DNA of 64,000 nucleotides, taken from the NCBI GenBank assembly GCA_003216775.1, contig QCII01000002.1:62001-126000 (forward strand). The letters are read 5' to 3'. Origin of the DNA: Prochlorococcus sp. AG-402-K21. GTDB lineage: Bacteria; Cyanobacteriota; Cyanobacteriia; PCC-6307; Cyanobiaceae. Below are positions 1-9,227 of the stretch, in pieces; within the stretch, counting starts at the first letter, position 1, and every line of letters begins with the position of its first letter. The notes beneath the pieces were generated by a model. That model was not told the DNA's origin. It was given only the letters and a program-made list of their open reading frames with translations, and did no database searches. The translations under genes were made by a program, and so were the position numbers.

Positions 1-1
1 T

Positions 2-544
2 GGTGCAGAATTAAATGATCTAAATGCAGGAGTGATATTACTGAATGCCGCAGGATATTTTAGTGAAGAAAAAACTATCAAAAAGAATATGTTGCAAACT
101 TCAATTGAAACAGTTGCCGGCATATTTTTGAAAAATATTGTTCTTCAACGTTTGATTTTTGAGAATATGAGAAATCCAAAAAATATTAAAAAAACTTTGA
201 ATCAAGTTTATGTTGATAAAAAAAATGTTGATGATTTTTTAGTTGAGTCAATAAGGAAGCCTTCATTAGATTTCGGAGCTTTTAATGTTTTTAGAAGTGT
301 ATTTAACCCTTCAGGTCCTCAGGGATTGCCGTTGGATAAGTTATTCGCAAAACTAAATGCACCATTATTACTTCTTTGGGGTGGGAAAGATCCATGGATG
401 AACACTCCAAAAAAAAGAAATCTATATAAAAAATTTACACCAAAGAATACAAAAGAAATTATTCTTGATGCGGGACATTGCCCTCATGATGAGATACCTG
501 AATTAGTTAATCAGCATATTTTGGATTGGGTTGATTCTCTTTAA
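2..544 (+). CDS. Alpha/beta hydrolase, 5'-truncated by window edge
   Basis: The frame is open from base 2, so the gene starts upstream of the window; the GTG at 32 lies inside the gene. The C-terminal half of an alpha/beta-hydrolase fold is visible. A strand resembling LLLLWGGKDPW matches the segment that carries the acidic catalytic residue, and DAGHCPHDE near the end carries the catalytic histidine, as in the haloperoxidase/epoxide hydrolase-like families. The nucleophile elbow is off the edge. Cyanobacterial homologues are often annotated as possible esterases; the substrate is unknown. The next gene starts 9 bp after its stop, so co-transcription with the mutarotase-like gene is likely. 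Confidence 0.8.
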   Translation, partial: GAELNDLNAGVILLNAAGYFSEEKTIKKNMLQTSIETVAGIFLKNIVLQRLIFENMRNPKNIKKTLNQVYVDKKNVDDFLVESIRKPSLDFGAFNVFRSVFNPSGPQGLPLDKLFAKLNAPLLLLWGGKDPWMNTPKKRNLYKKFTPKNTKEIILDAGHCPHDEIPELVNQHILDWVDSL

Positions 545-553
545 GTAATAAAC

Positions 554-1408
554 GTGAAACTTGAATTATCTAAAAAGGACCAAGGAATTTTTGTCTTTCA
601 GTTAGATAAAAATAATTACATTAAATTGTGTCCTGAAAGGGGAGGTCTCATAACAAATTGGGTGTCGGATGGTAATGAAATACTTTATTTCGATGAAAAA
701 AGATTTATGGACAAGACAAAAAGTATTAGGGGAGGCATTCCAATCTTGTTTCCAATTTGTGGAAATCTCAATACCTATAGTTCAGTATTTGGAAATAGTT
801 ATTTGCAATTACCACAACACGGTTTCGCTAGGGATTTGCAATGGCAATACTCCTTCAATGAAAATCAAAAATTTTTATGCTTATTCTTAAATGCATCTAA
901 ACAAACCAAAAAATATTATCCTTTCGATTTCGAACTAAAAATAGAAGTTACCTTAAAGATTAACTTTTTAGAATTTGAAATTACAATCCATAACAAAACA
1001 GATTTTGCTATGCCTATAAATTTTGGTCTGCATCCTTATTTTAATGTTTCAGATTTCAAAAATTTAGAGTTTGTTGATAATCCACTTAATTGTCAGGATC
1101 AAGAAAGAAATACTATAAGTAATACTTTGGTTGAATTAAACAAAATTAATTTAGGAGTTGATCTACTTATGTATACTTCCGGTAGAAGCTCTTTTCGAGA
1201 TAAGATTTTTAAAAGAGAGGTAACTTTAAATCATCCATATCCTTTTGATTTAGGTGTTATTTGGAGTGATCCTCCAAGAAGAATGATATGTCTCGAACCT
1301 TGGACTAGTCCCCGAAATTCTTTTATTGATGGATTTAGAAACATTATGATTCCTTCAAATGATAGTAAAAGGTTAAATGCCTCAATACAAATAAAATCTC
1401 TTAAGTAA
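554..1408 (+). CDS. Aldose 1-epimerase family / hexose-6-phosphate mutarotase-like protein
   Basis: A 284-aa protein with a GTG start 9 bp after the preceding stop. It has the galactose mutarotase superfamily signatures: IRGGIPILFP near residue 57 (typical of the YeaD-like hexose-6-phosphate branch), QHGFARDLQW around 93 with a likely catalytic His, GLHPYFNVS around 158 with the second His, and CLEPWTSPRNS around 246 with the presumed catalytic Glu. The family interconverts alpha and beta anomers of sugars or sugar phosphates in the cytosol. A specific substrate cannot be read from the sequence. It lies 13 bp upstream of a sugar-acid kinase family gene on the same strand, which suggests a small carbohydrate operon. 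Confidence 0.85.
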   Translation: MKLELSKKDQGIFVFQLDKNNYIKLCPERGGLITNWVSDGNEILYFDEKRFMDKTKSIRGGIPILFPICGNLNTYSSVFGNSYLQLPQHGFARDLQWQYSFNENQKFLCLFLNASKQTKKYYPFDFELKIEVTLKINFLEFEITIHNKTDFAMPINFGLHPYFNVSDFKNLEFVDNPLNCQDQERNTISNTLVELNKINLGVDLLMYTSGRSSFRDKIFKREVTLNHPYPFDLGVIWSDPPRRMICLEPWTSPRNSFIDGFRNIMIPSNDSKRLNASIQIKSLK

Positions 1409-1421
1409 TTTTGTAATACTT

Positions 1422-2771
1422 ATGAAATTTGTCGTTATAGATGATGATCCAACAGGCTCTCAAACTGTGCATGATTGTTTATTACTACTTAAGTGGGACT
1501 GTTCAACTTTAGTCAAAGGTTTTGAATCTAAATCTAATTTATTTTTTATTTTGGCTAATACAAGGTCACTATCGGAAAATGATACGAAATTAACAATAGA
1601 GGAAATTTGCAAAAATCTTAATACTGTAATTACTTCTCAAGCCTATGAAGAAGAAATTATTTTTATAAGTAGAGGAGACTCTACTCTACGAGGACATAAC
1701 TTTTTAGAGCCAATTGCTCTAAATAGTTGCTTAGGTCCTTTTGATGCTACTTTTCATATTCCAGCTTTCATAGAGGGTAAAAGATTAACAATTAATGGAT
1801 CTCATTTTGTTGATAAAACTCCTATTAGTCAAACAATTTTTGCAAAAGATAAAATTTTTGGATTTGAGACAAGTAATATCAAGAATCTTTTATTTAAGCA
1901 GAGTAAATCGCAAATAAATTTTGAAGATATTCAAAATCTTTTATTGTCGGATATTGAAATGCTAAATGAAGAAGAAAATAATATTGTTTTTAAAACACTA
2001 AAGAACTTGAAGAATAATAAACATGTAGTTGTAGATGTAGAAAATTATTCTCAACTAAAAAAATTTTCTTTAGTAATTAAAAAATTAATTAAACAAAAAA
2101 AATTCCTCTTTCGAACTGCAGCAAGTTTTATAAGTGCAATTTCTGAGAAAAAAAGCGTCCCTCAGGTTGAGACATTTTTCTCAAATTTAAGAATAAGAAA
2201 TAAAGAAAAGAGTTTTCTTCCGGGACTGATAATTGTTGGATCTTATGTAGAACTTTCAACAATACAATTGAATAATTTATTAGAGATAAGTAATTGCAAT
2301 CCAGTTGAATTAGATGTTTTTGAATTCTGTAAAATTACTTCATCAGATAATAATCAGAAGCGAAGGAATTTGTTTAAAAATAAATTTTTGAAAGAAATTA
2401 GATTTTCTTTTGAGAAAGGAAAAACACCTGTTTTGTTTACTTCAAGAAAATTTATGTCTATAGATCCTTCTGAACTATTTAATTTTTATAATTCACTTGC
2501 TTGTTTTATTGCTGAATTAGTCGCAGATTTGAAGGATGAAATAGGATATTTGATTTCAAAAGGTGGAATAACAACAAATTTGATTCTTAGTAAAGGACTT
2601 AATGCAGATTATGTTTATCTTGAAGGACAGATTTTAACTGGCATTTCAGTGGTGACTTACAATCTAAAAAATGGCGAAAAACTTCCCATTGTTACTCATC
2701 CTGGAAACATTGGCACTAAAGATTCACTGGTAAATATTTGGAAAGTTTTTGAAAATAAAAATAATTTTTAA
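1422..2771 (+). CDS. Four-carbon acid sugar kinase family protein (DUF1537/YgbK-like)
   Basis: A 449-aa protein starting at ATG. The N-terminal DDDPTGSQTVHD (residues 6-18) and SRGDSTLRGH (about 83-92) are the hallmark nucleotide/substrate motifs of the N-terminal domain. The C-terminal part has SKGGITTN (about 383) and LTGISVVT...THPGNIG (about 404-432), typical of the nucleotide-binding C domain. Characterised relatives phosphorylate four-carbon sugar acids such as threonate or erythronate (OtnK/DtnK, YgbK). The usual partner genes (OtnC/OtnI, PdxA2) are not adjacent, so the substrate here is open. The end is 3 bp from the end of icd, which faces it. Confidence 0.85.
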   Translation: MKFVVIDDDPTGSQTVHDCLLLLKWDCSTLVKGFESKSNLFFILANTRSLSENDTKLTIEEICKNLNTVITSQAYEEEIIFISRGDSTLRGHNFLEPIALNSCLGPFDATFHIPAFIEGKRLTINGSHFVDKTPISQTIFAKDKIFGFETSNIKNLLFKQSKSQINFEDIQNLLLSDIEMLNEEENNIVFKTLKNLKNNKHVVVDVENYSQLKKFSLVIKKLIKQKKFLFRTAASFISAISEKKSVPQVETFFSNLRIRNKEKSFLPGLIIVGSYVELSTIQLNNLLEISNCNPVELDVFEFCKITSSDNNQKRRNLFKNKFLKEIRFSFEKGKTPVLFTSRKFMSIDPSELFNFYNSLACFIAELVADLKDEIGYLISKGGITTNLILSKGLNADYVYLEGQILTGISVVTYNLKNGEKLPIVTHPGNIGTKDSLVNIWKVFENKNNF

Positions 2772-2773
2772 AA

Positions 2774-4198
2774 TTAGAAATTTGAGATAATTTCTTCAGC
2801 AAAACTGCTGCAGGATAAGGGTTCTACTTTTGGTTCCATTAAGCGTGCTAGATCATAGGTGACTTTTTTTTGCTCTATTGCCTTACTTAAACCATTAGTA
2901 ATTAAGGTAGCTGCCTCATCCCAACCAAAATATTCAAGCATCATTACACCACTAAGAATTACTGAGCCTGGATTAATCTTATTTAAGCCTGCATGTTTTG
3001 GAGCAGTACCGTGCGTAGCTTCGAAAATTGCTGCATTATCTCCAATATTTGCACCAGGAGCCATACCTAGGCCACCAACAATTGCTGCAGCTGCATCAGA
3101 GACATAGTCTCCATTGAGATTTAAGGTTGCAAGAATTGAATATTCTTGAGGTCTAGTTTGAATTTGTTGAAATATACTATCAGCTATTCGATCATCAACA
3201 AGAATACGTTCTTTCCATTTTCCATCTCCGTGAGAATTTGATATTGATGCAATAACTTCTTTAATTTCTTCGCAAATGAATGCTTTTTTGTTATTTGTAA
3301 GCTTGTCAAAACCTGGTTCAATTTTTCGAGCATTATTTTCAATTGTAATTTCTGGATTTTTCTGAATATTATCTAAAATCCAGCTTTCTCTTTCTGTAAT
3401 GCAATCTTCTCTAAATTCATTTACTGCTAATTCATATCCCCAATCTCTAAATGCACCTTCTGTATATTTCATTATATTCCCTTTATGTACAAGAGTCACA
3501 TGCCTTTTATCTCCTGATAATCTTTTGGCATGTTCAATAGCTTTTCTAATATGCCTTTGGCTACCAGATTTACTCACCGGTTTTATTCCAATACCTGATC
3601 CGTCGGGTATAGATCTATTTTTTAAATTTTTACTTTTTGGTATGACAACTTTATTTAGATGATTAATTAATTCAAGACAATTATTATCCTCCGCTTCCCA
3701 TTCAATTCCCATGTAGATATCCTCAGTATTTTCTCTATAAACAATAACGTCTAAATTTTGAGGATTTTTGTGAGGGCTTGGAGTTCCTGAATAATATTTG
3801 CATGGTCTAACACAGCTATATAAATCAAATATTTGCCTTAATGCAACATTAAGAGATCTGATACCTCCACCGATGGGAGTCGTTAAAGGACCTTTGATGG
3901 CTACACCAAAGTGTTTGATTGCTTCAATAGTATCTTGAGGGAGATAATTATATGTTCCATAAAGTTCACAAGCTTCATCGCCTGCATAGACTTTAAACCA
4001 ATTAATTTTTCTTTCATCTCCATAGCTTTTTTTAATCGCTGAATCAAGAACGATTTGAGTAGCTGGCCAAATATCAACTCCAGTACCATCACCTCTGATA
4101 AAAGGGACAATGGGATTATTTGGAACATTTGGTTTGCCTTGATTAAAAGTTATTATCTCACCTTCATTAGGTAAAGTTAATTTTTCAAATTTTGGCAT
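2774..4198 (-). CDS. icd: Isocitrate dehydrogenase (NADP-dependent)
   Basis: A 474-aa protein with an ATG start. It converts isocitrate to 2-oxoglutarate in the cytosol, providing the carbon skeleton for ammonium assimilation; 2-oxoglutarate is also the nitrogen-status signal in cyanobacteria. Visible motifs are FIRGDGTGVDIWP near the N terminus, the substrate loop GGGIRSLNVALRQ (about 110-122), VYRENTEDIY, the isocitrate/isopropylmalate dehydrogenase signature NLNGDYVSDAAAAIVGG (about 362-378) and ATHGTAPKHAG (about 394), typical of the NADP enzyme. The length is that of the longer cyanobacterial form. A 7-bp inverted repeat (AACTCAT/ATGAGTT, 4220-4259) lies in the leader. I saw no GTA-N8-TAC NtcA box there. 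Confidence 0.97.
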   Translation of the reverse strand: MPKFEKLTLPNEGEIITFNQGKPNVPNNPIVPFIRGDGTGVDIWPATQIVLDSAIKKSYGDERKINWFKVYAGDEACELYGTYNYLPQDTIEAIKHFGVAIKGPLTTPIGGGIRSLNVALRQIFDLYSCVRPCKYYSGTPSPHKNPQNLDVIVYRENTEDIYMGIEWEAEDNNCLELINHLNKVVIPKSKNLKNRSIPDGSGIGIKPVSKSGSQRHIRKAIEHAKRLSGDKRHVTLVHKGNIMKYTEGAFRDWGYELAVNEFREDCITERESWILDNIQKNPEITIENNARKIEPGFDKLTNNKKAFICEEIKEVIASISNSHGDGKWKERILVDDRIADSIFQQIQTRPQEYSILATLNLNGDYVSDAAAAIVGGLGMAPGANIGDNAAIFEATHGTAPKHAGLNKINPGSVILSGVMMLEYFGWDEAATLITNGLSKAIEQKKVTYDLARLMEPKVEPLSCSSFAEEIISNF

Positions 4199-4377
4199 AG
4201 CATTGAATTGATAAAAGATAACTCATTGAAGTTTTTCGTATTGTAATTTGCGATGAGTTAGTTTCTTTAAAAGCTAGAAATTTATTATTCAAATGTGAAT
4301 AGAGAATACTTTGTTGATCAGCATTTCAACATCTTTATTAAAAGAAAAAGTAGTTAATAAGCAAGTTAAATCAAATT

Positions 4378-4842
4378 ATGTCATTTTCAAAAAATAATAC
4401 TCGGCTATTTATGAATGCTAGTTCAAATGTAAGTAATGTTGAAATAGCTAATAAAATTGCTTCTACTGCTGCTTTGTTTCGGAAATATTTTCCCGACGCA
4501 AGTGTAAACTTCAGTCCCTGGGACAATTCAAACAATGAATCAATGCAAGATTCTATTGATTTTGCGTTTCATTTCCCTGGTTGGAGTCCTCTTATTGAAT
4601 GTAGAGCAATACTCTTACAATTAAGAATTGACAATGATAATAATGACAGAGTCCCAAAACTTTTAGGAATAATAATGCGAGGTATGATTGTTCCCTCCGA
4701 GAGATGGAGAGTGGCTACTATCGGTGATTGGGAAATGACTGGTACTCATCTACCGCAAAAGGAACAAAAAGATAATCTTTTTTTGGTTTGTAAAGAACTT
4801 TATAAGTTATTCTCTACAACATCCGCTGGTAACAAAAATTAG
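4378..4842 (+). CDS. Conserved cyanobacterial hypothetical protein
   Basis: A 154-aa protein starting at ATG, function not recognised. It is rich in Asn and Ser at the N terminus, followed by a more hydrophobic core (FAFHFPGWSPLIECRAILLQL, then LGIIMRGMIVPSERWRVATIGDWEMTG). No signal peptide, membrane segment or metal motif is visible. It sits 57 bp upstream of ho1 on the same strand, so it could be co-expressed with the bilin genes, but nothing in the protein links it to tetrapyrroles. It is probably a real gene: it is a long open frame in an AT-rich genome, with normal composition. Confidence 0.75.
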   Translation: MSFSKNNTRLFMNASSNVSNVEIANKIASTAALFRKYFPDASVNFSPWDNSNNESMQDSIDFAFHFPGWSPLIECRAILLQLRIDNDNNDRVPKLLGIIMRGMIVPSERWRVATIGDWEMTGTHLPQKEQKDNLFLVCKELYKLFSTTSAGNKN

Positions 4843-4899
4843 CTGTTTTATGTATTTTCCTTGTAGATTAAATACACTATCAAAAATAATTCAGAATAT

Positions 4900-5610
4900 A
4901 TGGCAATAGCTCTTGCAGGACAATTAAGAGAAGGGACAAAAAAATCCCACACTATGGCAGAAAATACTGGCTTTGTAGCTTGTTTTTTAAAAGGAGTTGT
5001 TGAAAAAAAATCTTATAGAAAATTAATTAGTGATTTATATTTTGTTTATGAAGCTATGGAACAAGAAATTGAAAGATTGGTCCATGAGGAACATCCAGTA
5101 ATAAAACCTATTGGTTTTAAATCATTATTTAGGAAAGAAACCCTTGAAAATGATCTTAAATTTTATTTTGGTGATAATTGGAAGAATGAAATTAATATTT
5201 CTCAATCAGCAAAAGAATACGTCGAAAGAATTCGTGAGGTAGCAAAAAATTCGCCAGAGTTATTGGTTGGTCATCACTATACACGTTATATAGGAGATTT
5301 ATCTGGGGGGCAAATATTGAAAAGGATCGCTAAAAAAGCATTAAATTTACAGGGAAATGATGGTTTAAATTTTTACGACTTTGAATTAATTGCTGACGAA
5401 AAGAAATTCAAAGAAGAATATTCCCTTACTTTGAATCAACTTCCAATAAATCAAAATACTGCTGATCAAATTATTGATGAAGCAAATCAAGCTTTTACTT
5501 ACAATATGAAAATGTTTAAAGAACTTGAAGGTAACTTGATTGCTGTTTTGGGCAAGATTGTATTTAATTACATTACAAAAAAAGTTAGGAAAGGAAGCAC
5601 TGAGACCTAG
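4900..5610 (+). CDS. ho1: Heme oxygenase
   Basis: A 236-aa protein of typical heme oxygenase length. It cleaves heme to biliverdin IX-alpha, CO and iron using ferredoxin. The N-terminal LREGTKKSHTMAENTGFV contains the proximal His ligand (about residue 17), and HHYTRYIGDLSGGQILKR (about 125-142) is the distal helix signature with the flexible glycines. It is followed after 6 bp by pebA and then directly by pebB, forming an operon that converts heme to phycoerythrobilin. The product fits with the few biliproteins retained by Prochlorococcus, which lacks phycobilisomes. Confidence 0.97.
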   Translation: MAIALAGQLREGTKKSHTMAENTGFVACFLKGVVEKKSYRKLISDLYFVYEAMEQEIERLVHEEHPVIKPIGFKSLFRKETLENDLKFYFGDNWKNEINISQSAKEYVERIREVAKNSPELLVGHHYTRYIGDLSGGQILKRIAKKALNLQGNDGLNFYDFELIADEKKFKEEYSLTLNQLPINQNTADQIIDEANQAFTYNMKMFKELEGNLIAVLGKIVFNYITKKVRKGSTET

Positions 5611-5616
5611 TCATTT

Positions 5617-6327
5617 ATGTTTGATTCATTAGTTGATTTCCTCAAAACCAATATAGATGAATTAAATGGTCATGAAGTGCAAATATCTAGTGAATTCAAA
5701 GAACATCATAATTCAGACGCAAAATGCATTATTAAAAATTGGCTTTTTTCATCGCCCGAATATAGAAAGTGGCGAATAACCAGATTAGATTGTGGTAAAA
5801 AACTGCAAGTGTTTAATACGGTCGCATATCCAAATTTTGATAGTGAATTGCCTATCTTAGGAGCTGATATTTTATGGTTTGGAAATTCTCAAAAGTTATT
5901 AGCAATACTTGATTATCAACCTTTAATTCAAGAAGGCAAGTATCTTGAAAAATATTGTTCAAGTTTAGGTAGTATTAAGAATAAATATTCTGAATTTGAT
6001 AATAATAAAATGAAAAATATCTATGATTCAAAAAAGTATTTTTCCCCATGGGTGATTATTTGTAGAGGAAATAAATTAAACCTTGATAGAGATTTAAATA
6101 ATATATTCCAATCATTTGTAAATAATTATTTGAATATTTATAAATTGAATCCTGTTAATCAATTTTTAAATGCAGATGAAATAAAGATTAATCAAATTAA
6201 ATATGATAAGTATAGTTTTGAAAAAGACCCTGCGGATAAATTGTTTAAATCTTTTTTTGGAGAAAAATGGACAAAAAAATTTATTAATAAATTTCTTTTT
6301 ACATTAAATAATGAGATTATTCATTGA
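5617..6327 (+). CDS. pebA: 15,16-dihydrobiliverdin:ferredoxin oxidoreductase
   Basis: A 236-aa ferredoxin-dependent bilin reductase. It reduces biliverdin IX-alpha at the C15=C16 bond to 15,16-dihydrobiliverdin. Family features are [12 protein letters not shown] (about 79-90), LAILDYQPL, a YFSPW motif (about 140) and the C-terminal [15 protein letters not shown], which is shared with other bilin reductases. The pebA rather than pcyA or pebB assignment rests on length, on the order ho1-pebA-pebB and on overall resemblance. It ends on the base before the pebB start codon, consistent with translational coupling and with known handover of the intermediate to PebB. Confidence 0.93.
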   Translation: MFDSLVDFLKTNIDELNGHEVQISSEFKEHHNSDAKCIIKNWLFSSPEYRKWRITRLDCGKKLQVFNTVAYPNFDSELPILGADILWFGNSQKLLAILDYQPLIQEGKYLEKYCSSLGSIKNKYSEFDNNKMKNIYDSKKYFSPWVIICRGNKLNLDRDLNNIFQSFVNNYLNIYKLNPVNQFLNADEIKINQIKYDKYSFEKDPADKLFKSFFGEKWTKKFINKFLFTLNNEIIH

Positions 6328-7089
6328 ATGTTAATACAAGATACTATTTTTTATAAACAAGATTGGAGATGGCATAATTTTCTAAAATATTTAACTAATA
6401 ATTTAAGTAAATATAACTGTTTAGAAAAAACAATACCCCCCGAATATTCTTATAAAGATTCAACTTATGGTTCAAAAAAATCAATAAAAAATGTGAGTCT
6501 TTCTACTTGGGGTGTAACGCATCAAAACAGAATTCAATTCGCAAGAGCAGTTTGTATTAATAGTCCAAATTATTCTGTTTTAAATTTTTTAATTATTCCT
6601 AATACTATTTATAACGTCCCATTTTTTGGAGTAGATTTTGTTTCTCTACCTAATAGTCATTTATTAGTATTAGATTTTCAGCCTTCATTAAAAATACAAA
6701 ATCAATACAGTAATGAGTTATTAGAAAAACTTATAAAACTCAAAACTCGTTGTCATTCATCACTCCCATTAGCTGAAAAAATGTCTGCAGATGTAGCTAG
6801 ATTTTTTTCTCCAGGACTAATCTGGTCAAAATTACCAAAAGAAGAAAGGAGTGATTTTTTAATTTCTAATTATCTTTATACCTCATTTAAGGAATATCTT
6901 AATTTGTATTTGGAAATTCTTTTCGAAAGCAAGGAAGTCAATATTGATTTGCAAAAAGAATTAATAAATGGTCAAAATAATTATTTAAAATATAGAAGAA
7001 ATAACGATCCAGCAAGGCCAATGTTATCGAGTTTGTTTGGCACAGAATTTACTGAATCTTTAATTGAAGAAGTTTTATTTACTACTTAA
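6328..7089 (+). CDS. pebB: Phycoerythrobilin:ferredoxin oxidoreductase
   Basis: A 253-aa protein starting immediately after the pebA stop. It takes 15,16-dihydrobiliverdin and reduces the A-ring diene to 3Z-phycoerythrobilin. Bilin reductase signatures are [24 protein letters not shown] (about 90-113), [10 protein letters not shown] (about 156) and [15 protein letters not shown] near the C terminus. It is the last gene of the ho1 operon; a separate TATAAT box precedes the next gene. In Prochlorococcus the operon persists although most phycoerythrin structural genes are lost, so the pigment probably serves a residual phycoerythrin or a signalling role (inference). Confidence 0.93.
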   Translation: MLIQDTIFYKQDWRWHNFLKYLTNNLSKYNCLEKTIPPEYSYKDSTYGSKKSIKNVSLSTWGVTHQNRIQFARAVCINSPNYSVLNFLIIPNTIYNVPFFGVDFVSLPNSHLLVLDFQPSLKIQNQYSNELLEKLIKLKTRCHSSLPLAEKMSADVARFFSPGLIWSKLPKEERSDFLISNYLYTSFKEYLNLYLEILFESKEVNIDLQKELINGQNNYLKYRRNNDPARPMLSSLFGTEFTESLIEEVLFTT

Positions 7090-7095
7090 AAGTCT

Positions 7096-7101
7096 TATAA
7101 T
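7096..7101 (+). promoter_or_regulatory. Candidate -10 box for the phosphatase gene
   Basis: A perfect TATAAT lies 20 bp upstream of the ATG at 7122, just after the pebB stop. No convincing -35 element is evident. It suggests the phosphatase gene has its own transcript with a short leader. Confidence 0.4.
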
Positions 7102-7121
7102 TTATGTAAATTTGAAATCAT

Positions 7122-7595
7122 ATGAAAAAAATTTCTGTTCTTTTTGTATGTTTGGGAAATATTTGTAGGTCTCCTGCAGCAGAAGCTATCTTTAATAGTC
7201 TACTTGAAAAGAAAGGATTAACAGATTGCTTTATTGTAGATTCTGCTGGTACTGGGAGTTGGCATATTGGAAAAAAAGCCGACTCTAGGATGCGAATTGC
7301 GGCAGAAAGAAGAGATATAAATATCTTAAGCAGAGCTCGACAAATTACTAGCAAAGATTTTGATGAGTTTAACCATATTCTCGCGATGGACGACTCAAAT
7401 TTTAGAAATATTAAAGATCTTAAAAATAGAACAACTTCAACTGATCTTGCATCAATTAAAAAAATACAAGATTTTAGATCAGTTTTTAATGAGCAAGAAG
7501 TTCCTGACCCATATTTTGGAGGTGATGACGGCTTTGATTATGTCTTGGATATTTTAGAAGACTCTGTAAACGGTTTTTTGGAAAGTATTTCTTAA
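7122..7595 (+). CDS. Low-molecular-weight protein-tyrosine phosphatase family protein
   Basis: A 157-aa protein of standard family length. The active-site loop CLGNICRSPAAEA (from about residue 10) gives the C-X5-R-S signature, with Cys as nucleophile. VPDPYFGGDDGFDYVLDILED (about 127-147) supplies the general-acid Asp followed by the conserved aromatic residues. It is cytosolic and dephosphorylates phosphotyrosine in proteins or small phosphoesters. No tyrosine kinase or exopolysaccharide genes are adjacent, so a Wzb-type role is not supported by context. It converges on panC-cmk with a 2-bp gap. Confidence 0.93.
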   Translation: MKKISVLFVCLGNICRSPAAEAIFNSLLEKKGLTDCFIVDSAGTGSWHIGKKADSRMRIAAERRDINILSRARQITSKDFDEFNHILAMDDSNFRNIKDLKNRTTSTDLASIKKIQDFRSVFNEQEVPDPYFGGDDGFDYVLDILEDSVNGFLESIS

Positions 7596-7597
7596 AT

Positions 7598-9130
7598 CTA
7601 TTGGATCTGGGTCTCTTTAGGAATCTTGTCATCATAAAGATCAATAATTTTATCTACTACCTCATTAATTGAATATCCATCTGTAATAATTTCTATTGCG
7701 TCATTCGCTTTTATTAGAGGTGAAATTTCCCTATTGGAATCTTCAAAATCTCTTTTCTTTATAAGTTCCTTTAATGTATTAAGGTCTATTTCTTGTGAGT
7801 CTGTAGTATTTTTGTCAGATTGTCTTCTTTTTGCTCTTTCATCGATGCTAGCAGTTAAAAATATTTTAAGTTCTGCATGAGGAAAAACAGTAGTTCCTAT
7901 ATCTCTACCCTCGGCTACAAGTCCGCCTAATTCTCCAATTTTTCTTTGTTCTGCTACTAAGAATTTTCTTACTTCTTTTATTGAGGAAATTTTAGAAACG
8001 ATGGAACTTATCTCTTGTGATCTAATTTCTTGAGTAACACAGTAGTTATTAATAAAAACATCCTGATGTGAAATTGTATTTGACTTGAAAACAATAGATA
8101 TATCTTGAAGAATATTTTGCAATTTTTTTTCTTTTTTATAATCAATATTTTCTTTTATAAGAAGCCAACTCAATGCCCTATACATTGCTCCAGTATCTAA
8201 ATATAAAAGTTTAAGTTTCTTCGCTATTAACTTTGTGACAGTACTTTTACCTGACCCTGCAGGGCCATCAATTGCAATAATTGGCATTCTTTTCATTAGA
8301 AAAACGTGATCAATTAATCTTGTCTTTCCACATCTTATCGCACCAGCCAGTAACGAAATATTATCTTCAAGACTTGCTTTTTGGAGCGTATGAGGGTGTA
8401 AATGTTCTAAATATTCAATTGAAATTTTTTTTGTTGATAGCTTTTTAATTATTTCTTTTAAATTGATCTTTTTTTCTCGTTGAAAAATTTTTTTTGCTTG
8501 TAATAACTCACTTGAAAAAAATCTAATTAATTTTCTTTCATTTTTTGATAAATGTACATTACGTGAACTTAAAGGAATTCCATCAAAATCTCTTTGTGTA
8601 GGAATAGATTTAATAGCAACATTTAATTTCTTTGTTAGGACAAGATTTTTTAAAATTAAAAGTTGTTGCCAATCTTTTTCTCCTAAGTAAAGGTTTTTTG
8701 GCTTAATGAGATTAAGTAATCTATAAACTACTGTACAAACGCCATCAAAATGTCCAATTCGATTTAATCCACATAATGCAGAAGATAATTCTATTGGAGC
8801 TTTAAGGAATTTAATATTTTTATTATTTGGTGGATATATATCTTCTGTACTTGGAATAAAGATGGCATCTGCGCCATTTGCAAAGGAGATTTTTATATCA
8901 TCTTCAAGTGTTTGAGGGTAATTCTCTAAATCTAACTTACTATCAAATTGAAGTGGATTAATAAAAATACTTACTAAATTAACATTAGAATTGTCATTTT
9001 TTGCTGTTGATATTAGTTTAATATGTCCACTATGAAGGTTCCCCATTGTTGGAATGAGGTTAATTTCACTATCTGTATTTCTCCTCCAATTTTCTATTTC
9101 TTCAGTTTTCCTTATGATTACTTTCTTCAC
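7598..9130 (-). CDS. panC-cmk: Bifunctional pantothenate synthetase / cytidylate kinase
   Basis: A fusion of two complete enzymes, a known cyanobacterial arrangement. Counting from the chosen start, residues 1 to about 275 are PanC (beta-alanine + pantoate + ATP to pantothenate), with PTMGNLHSGH near residue 25 as the HIGH-type nucleotide motif. Residues from about 280 to the end are CMP kinase, with the Walker A motif IAIDGPAGSGKST followed by LDTGAMYRALSW and EGRDIGTTVFPHA. The frame is open to a TTG at 9181. I chose the GTG at 9130 because the PanC family normally begins right at KKVIIRKTEEIE, giving 510 aa. The adenylation and CMP kinase activities are biochemically unrelated, so the fusion probably reflects co-expression. 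Confidence 0.95.
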   Translation of the reverse strand: MKKVIIRKTEEIENWRRNTDSEINLIPTMGNLHSGHIKLISTAKNDNSNVNLVSIFINPLQFDSKLDLENYPQTLEDDIKISFANGADAIFIPSTEDIYPPNNKNIKFLKAPIELSSALCGLNRIGHFDGVCTVVYRLLNLIKPKNLYLGEKDWQQLLILKNLVLTKKLNVAIKSIPTQRDFDGIPLSSRNVHLSKNERKLIRFFSSELLQAKKIFQREKKINLKEIIKKLSTKKISIEYLEHLHPHTLQKASLEDNISLLAGAIRCGKTRLIDHVFLMKRMPIIAIDGPAGSGKSTVTKLIAKKLKLLYLDTGAMYRALSWLLIKENIDYKKEKKLQNILQDISIVFKSNTISHQDVFINNYCVTQEIRSQEISSIVSKISSIKEVRKFLVAEQRKIGELGGLVAEGRDIGTTVFPHAELKIFLTASIDERAKRRQSDKNTTDSQEIDLNTLKELIKKRDFEDSNREISPLIKANDAIEIITDGYSINEVVDKIIDLYDDKIPKETQIQ

Positions 9131-9227
9131 TTTGTTTTTAAAAATAAATCTATTTGATAAATAATTACTGGACAAAAGCAATCTTAGGAGGAATATCTAT
9201 ATAGGGAAAGTCTATCATTTTTATTTC

